From positions 1 through 7,623 of the forward strand of contig QIGD01000122.1 in the NCBI GenBank assembly GCA_003229935.1: DNA of 7,623 nt, in the 5' to 3' direction. The notes under the pieces are model-generated. The model was not told where the DNA came from. It did not search any database and saw only the letters and a program-made list of their open reading frames with translations. This DNA comes from Methanobacteriota archaeon (GTDB lineage: Archaea > Hydrothermarchaeota > Hydrothermarchaeia > Hydrothermarchaeales > BMS3B). The number at the start of each line of letters is the position of its first letter. The stretch's first letter is position 1. Positions 4,706-7,623 of the stretch are shown in pieces. The position numbers and the translations under genes are program-made.

Positions 4706-6403
4706 ATGCACGAAAAAATTATTGAGATAGCTGTCAGACGAGGCTTCCTTTATCCCAGTTTTGAAATTTATGGAGGACTGAGTGGTTTTTATGACTATGG
4801 CCCGCTCGGTGCACTCCTGAAGAAGAATATAGAGGATCTGTGGAGAAACTACTTCTGCCTTCAGGAGGGCTTCTTGGAAATATCCTCACCCACAATATCA
4901 CCAGAGGAAATCTTTATAGCATCAGGACACACTGGAAACTTCACTGACCCCATAGTCAAATGCACAAAATGTGGTAACTTCTTCAGAGCAGACCATCTTC
5001 TTCAGTCTTATGACATAGAGGCAGAAGGGCTCAACTCCGATAAAATAGACCATTTAATAAAAGAAAGGAATATAAAATGTCCCGATTGTTCTGGCAGTCT
5101 AGGTAAGGTTAAAACCTTCAATCTAATGTTCAAAACCTACATCAGTCCTGGAAAAGGCAAAGTTGGCTATCTTCGTCCAGAAACTGCCCAAAGTATGTTC
5201 ATACTTTTCACAAGACTCTATAACTTCTATAGAAGAAAACTTCCATTTGGAGTAGCTCAGATAGGCAGGGCTTATAGGAATGAAATTTCGCCCAGGCAGG
5301 GTCTTATCAGGCTGAGAGAATTTACCCAAGCTGAAGTTGAAATATTTATTGACCCCAGAAATAATAATCACACAAAATTTCAGCAGTATGCAGAGGAGAA
5401 GGTAAGGCTTCTACCCAGAGATAGAGATGATACTATTGAAATCACTGCAAGAGAATCTGTTGATCTGGGAATTGTCGCTCATGAATTCCTCTCCTATTAT
5501 ATTGTACACACTAAAAATTTCCTGCTTGCCTGCGGTATTCCTGAAGAAAAGCTAAGATTCAGACAGCATCTTTTAGAAGAGATGGCACATTATGCGAGAG
5601 ACTGCTGGGATGCAGAGATTTATACCAGACAATTCGGCTGGATTGAAGTAGTTGGTATTGCTGACAGAACAGACTATGACCTCAGGGCACATGAAAAAGG
5701 GAGCGGGACGGAGCTAAAAGCTTTTAGAGAATATGTTAAACCAGAAATTGTCAGAGAAATTAAGATTGAACCATTGATGAATAAGCTTGGGCCAGCTTTC
5801 AAATCAAAAGCAGGAGATATTGCAGAGAAAATAAGAAATCTCTCCCCAGAAGAGACTGGAGATGAGATAAAGATTGAACTGGAAGGAGACGTTTATACTA
5901 TCAGTAGAGAGTATTTCTGTATAAAAGAGACTAAAAAGAAAATTACTGGTGAAAAATTTAATCCTCATGTTATTGAGCCCAGTTTTGGTATAGATAGAAT
6001 TTTTTATTCCATACTTGAAACATCTTACATTGAGAGGGATGGAAAAAATATTCTGAGAATTTCCCCAGCACTGGCTCCAATGAAAGTTTCAATCTTCCCA
6101 CTTGTGAAGAAGGAACCTCTACCAGAGATTGCTCTGGATATTTCTGACAGAATAAAAAGAAAAAGTATTTTTACATATTATGATGAGAATGATTCCATAG
6201 GAAGAAGATATGCCAGAAGCGACGAAGTAGGAATTCCATATTCTATAACAATCGACTTTGATGGTGTAGAAAGTAAAACGGTTACTTTAAGAGATAGAGA
6301 TACAACCGAACAGGTTAGAATTAAAACAGATAAAGTTCCAGCTTTTATTAAAAAGCTTGTAGATGGAGACCTGAAGTTCAGAGATATTAAAGAAGCTCAT
6401 TAA
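4706..6403 (+). CDS. glyS: Glycyl-tRNA synthetase, archaeal/eukaryotic homodimeric type
   Basis: This class II synthetase charges tRNA-Gly with glycine in the cytosol. At 565 residues it is full length for the alpha2 type. The N-terminus has RRGFLYPSFEIYGG and FYDYGPLG, typical of the family. A zinc-finger insertion is marked by C86/C89 (CTKC) and C125/C128 (CPDC). LRPETAQ (156-162) begins the active-site core. Motif 2 is around RNEISPRQGL (R191), and motif 3 is EPSFGIDRI (424-432). LAPMKVSIFPL (456-466) opens the C-terminal anticodon-binding domain. The ATG follows the CBS gene by 14 nt with a weak AGGT (4696-4699) six nt upstream, so it is probably cotranscribed with the preceding genes. 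An AT stretch directly before the ATG is too close to act as its TATA box. Its end overlaps the converging zinc-ribbon gene by 17 nt. Confidence 0.97.
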   Translation: MHEKIIEIAVRRGFLYPSFEIYGGLSGFYDYGPLGALLKKNIEDLWRNYFCLQEGFLEISSPTISPEEIFIASGHTGNFTDPIVKCTKCGNFFRADHLLQSYDIEAEGLNSDKIDHLIKERNIKCPDCSGSLGKVKTFNLMFKTYISPGKGKVGYLRPETAQSMFILFTRLYNFYRRKLPFGVAQIGRAYRNEISPRQGLIRLREFTQAEVEIFIDPRNNNHTKFQQYAEEKVRLLPRDRDDTIEITARESVDLGIVAHEFLSYYIVHTKNFLLACGIPEEKLRFRQHLLEEMAHYARDCWDAEIYTRQFGWIEVVGIADRTDYDLRAHEKGSGTELKAFREYVKPEIVREIKIEPLMNKLGPAFKSKAGDIAEKIRNLSPEETGDEIKIELEGDVYTISREYFCIKETKKKITGEKFNPHVIEPSFGIDRIFYSILETSYIERDGKNILRISPALAPMKVSIFPLVKKEPLPEIALDISDRIKRKSIFTYYDENDSIGRRYARSDEVGIPYSITIDFDGVESKTVTLRDRDTTEQVRIKTDKVPAFIKKLVDGDLKFRDIKEAH

Positions 6404-6707
6404 TTTTCCTTATAGCATCAAGAATTTCATTGATTATTCTAATATCTTTTTCAGTCTTTAAGCGCTCCATGAGCTCTCCTCTTTTAGAAATTATAACTTC
6501 AGAATAGCCTGAATCATTAGATTCTACTGTCTTCTTCTTTTTTTCTTCACCCTCCTTAACAATAACAACTTCACCACATTCTGGACAGAAAGTTTTGTTG
6601 TTCTGCCTGAAAATAGGGAAGCTGCAGTTTGGGCAGTGATATGCCAGCATAGTTGCTCCAGAAAGGAGATACTCCGCCATCTTTTTTATAGAAGAATCTT
6701 CTACCAT
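6387..6707 (-). CDS. Zinc-ribbon protein of the Sjogren/scleroderma autoantigen 1 (p27) family
   Basis: A small archaeal homologue (COG1645-like) of the human p27 autoantigen; its function in archaea is unknown. The 106 residues begin with the family helix KKMAEYLLSGATML (9-21). A four-cysteine zinc ribbon follows: C25 and C28 in CPNC, C41 and C44 in CPEC. A lysine/glutamate-rich linker (51-60) leads to a C-terminal amphipathic helix, probably a coiled coil. The ATG at 6707 has no SD. A minus-strand TATA-like TTATAAAA (6737-6730) would start transcription at or within a few nt of the ATG, so the mRNA is probably leaderless. The gene converges on glyS and diverges from the UPF0147 gene. Confidence 0.88.
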   Translation of the reverse strand: MVEDSSIKKMAEYLLSGATMLAYHCPNCSFPIFRQNNKTFCPECGEVVIVKEGEEKKKKTVESNDSGYSEVIISKRGELMERLKTEKDIRIINEILDAIRKINELL

Positions 6708-6799
6708 AGAATAAATCTAAACGTTAACCTTTTATAATAATTAAAACTTAGAGATAGTATAATTCTTATAGACGATTTTTGATATAAGGAGGAATAAGT
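6708..6799. promoter_or_regulatory. Divergent promoter region between the zinc-ribbon and UPF0147 genes
   Basis: These 92 bp are very AT-rich and must hold promoters for both directions. On the minus strand, TTATAAAA (6737-6730) fits a leaderless zinc-ribbon transcript. On the plus strand two TATA-like stretches are possible, TAATTAAAA near 6739-6747 and AGTATAATT at 6757-6764 or so. They would start the UPF0147 transcript at about 6765-6770 or just before the SD, respectively. AAGGAGG at 6786-6792 is a strong SD, 7 nt before the ATG at 6800. Confidence 0.5.
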
Positions 6800-7060
6800 A
6801 TGACTGATGAAGAGACTAAAGTTGAACAGATATGTAAAGTGTTGAGCCAGTTAATTGAAGATACCTCAGTTCCTAGGAACATCCGGAGAGCTGCAGAAGA
6901 AGCAAAAACTACACTTCTCAATAAAAGTAAAGACATAGGAGTAAGGGTAAGTTCAGCTATATATATCCTCGAAGAGATAAGCAATGATAGAAATCTGCCT
7001 CTACATGCTAGAACTCTCATCTGGAATGTCAGCAGTGAACTAGAAACTGTAAAAATATGA
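6800..7060 (+). CDS. UPF0147 family protein
   Basis: This matches the small archaeal UPF0147 family, which has no established function. Family hallmarks in the 86 residues are EDTSVPRNIRRAAEEAK (20-36), a middle segment VRVSSAIYILEEISND (48-63), and LPLHARTLIWNVSSELE (66-82). The composition predicts an all-helical, soluble protein without signal peptide or membrane segment, with pattern and spacing reminiscent of short helical repeats. The start is secure: ATG 6800 follows AAGGAGG (6786-6792) by 7 nt. Its stop overlaps the next ATG as ATGA (7057-7060), so the two genes are probably translated together and may work together. Confidence 0.92.
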   Translation: MTDEETKVEQICKVLSQLIEDTSVPRNIRRAAEEAKTTLLNKSKDIGVRVSSAIYILEEISNDRNLPLHARTLIWNVSSELETVKI

Positions 7061-7584
7061 AAGAAGATATTATCTTTACTGTAAATTCCCTAAATTATTT
7101 AAAGTCAGATGATTTGAAGGTAATATCTAGGAGTATTCCATATAAAAAACTTGAGAATTTATTAAACACATTAATTATAGAGAATAAAATACTTCTTCTA
7201 AAAAAAGAAGAGAACAGGATAGATGAAGAAATTTTTATTTCTGGTCCGTATGGAGAATCTGAAAAAGCTGAAATATTACTAGAAGGAGAAAGTAGGAGAG
7301 ATATAAATGATATATATTGGAATAGATTGATGAAAAGAGTGAAAGAAGATATAAAAAAAGAAATTAAAAATCTTAAGATTGAAATAATAAAACTCTATGA
7401 TACTCCAGAAAATCTTGAAAAGGAATATTTCGACGTTTCGATAAAATATCATAATTATTACAGCTTTTTTTTTAATATAAACTTGAATAAAAGTCTAAAT
7501 ATGAAAATTCACCTTGAAGAATTTGAAGGACTGATAGGAAATATAAGAGAAATTAGAAAACTTCTCGATAATCTGGAGTACTGA
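7057..7584 (+). CDS. Uncharacterised 175-residue protein coupled to UPF0147
   Basis: I do not recognise this family. The protein is rich in Lys, Glu, Ile, Leu and Asn and has no cysteine, signal peptide or membrane span. Residues 5-50 (helices around SLNYL, SDDLKVISRSIP, KKLENLLNTLIIENKI, then strand-like LLLKK) look like a winged helix, by eye only. Residues 90-112 form a lysine-rich helical stretch, 125-154 look like beta strands, and 155-175 a final amphipathic helix. The ATG overlaps the UPF0147 stop by 4 nt and has no SD of its own, so translation is probably coupled. The DNA looks more AT-rich than its neighbours and includes a run of nine T (7465-7473). Coding status is supported by length, coupling and an uninterrupted frame, not by homology. 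Confidence 0.72.
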   Translation: MKEDIIFTVNSLNYLKSDDLKVISRSIPYKKLENLLNTLIIENKILLLKKEENRIDEEIFISGPYGESEKAEILLEGESRRDINDIYWNRLMKRVKEDIKKEIKNLKIEIIKLYDTPENLEKEYFDVSIKYHNYYSFFFNINLNKSLNMKIHLEEFEGLIGNIREIRKLLDNLEY

Positions 7585-7623
7585 CACACCCCTATATTTC
7601 CAGTAGAACTTAAAAGAGTAATA

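Noticed and set aside
5123..5371. Minus-strand open frame opposite glyS
   Set aside because: It is antisense to the synthetase motif 2 region and has no start signal.
6766..7020. Minus-strand open frame opposite UPF0147
   Set aside because: It mirrors a conserved gene with a strong SD and shows no family resemblance.

Overview
The window reads as an AT-rich piece of a euryarchaeal chromosome. The evidence is the gene set: the C-terminal end of translation factor aIF5A, an archaeal/eukaryotic-type glycyl-tRNA synthetase, a UPF0147 protein, an archaeal p27-autoantigen-like zinc ribbon and a four-CBS protein. Signals also look archaeal: TATA-like boxes about 25 bp before starts, Shine-Dalgarno (SD) sequences mixed with near-leaderless genes, and a tRNA gene without an encoded CCA end. 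The order cannot be fixed from the sequence alone. The one tRNA is about 66% G+C in AT-rich surroundings, which hints at warm growth but is weak evidence.

Layout. 1-1070 (+): the end of aIF5A, then agmatinase, 2 nt apart; this pairs polyamine synthesis with the factor whose hypusine is made from a polyamine. 1053-1988 (-): a beta-CASP metallo-beta-lactamase nuclease that converges on agmatinase with an 18 nt overlap. 2100-2172 (+): tRNA-Ala(GGC), divergent from the nuclease. 2173-2339: a 167 nt gap with a tRNA trailer and a TATA box. 2340-6403 (+): a run of amidohydrolase, universal stress protein, CBS-domain protein and glycyl-tRNA synthetase. 6387-6707 (-): zinc-ribbon protein, convergent with glyS. 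6800-7584 (+): UPF0147 protein coupled through an ATGA overlap to an unrecognised 175-residue protein.

The clearest anomaly is in the CBS gene. A perfect 7 bp tandem duplication (GAGCTCT twice, 4418-4431) breaks the reading frame between the third and fourth CBS motifs. Removing one copy restores one continuous 277-residue four-CBS protein. Other points are genes whose SD argues for a non-ATG start (nuclease, stress protein, CBS protein), a C11-U24 mismatch in the tRNA D stem, and the uncharacterised UPF0147 pair. I see no CRISPR array, insertion sequence, phage gene or toxin-antitoxin pair. Most of the window is conserved housekeeping sequence, and no wholly new system is evident.
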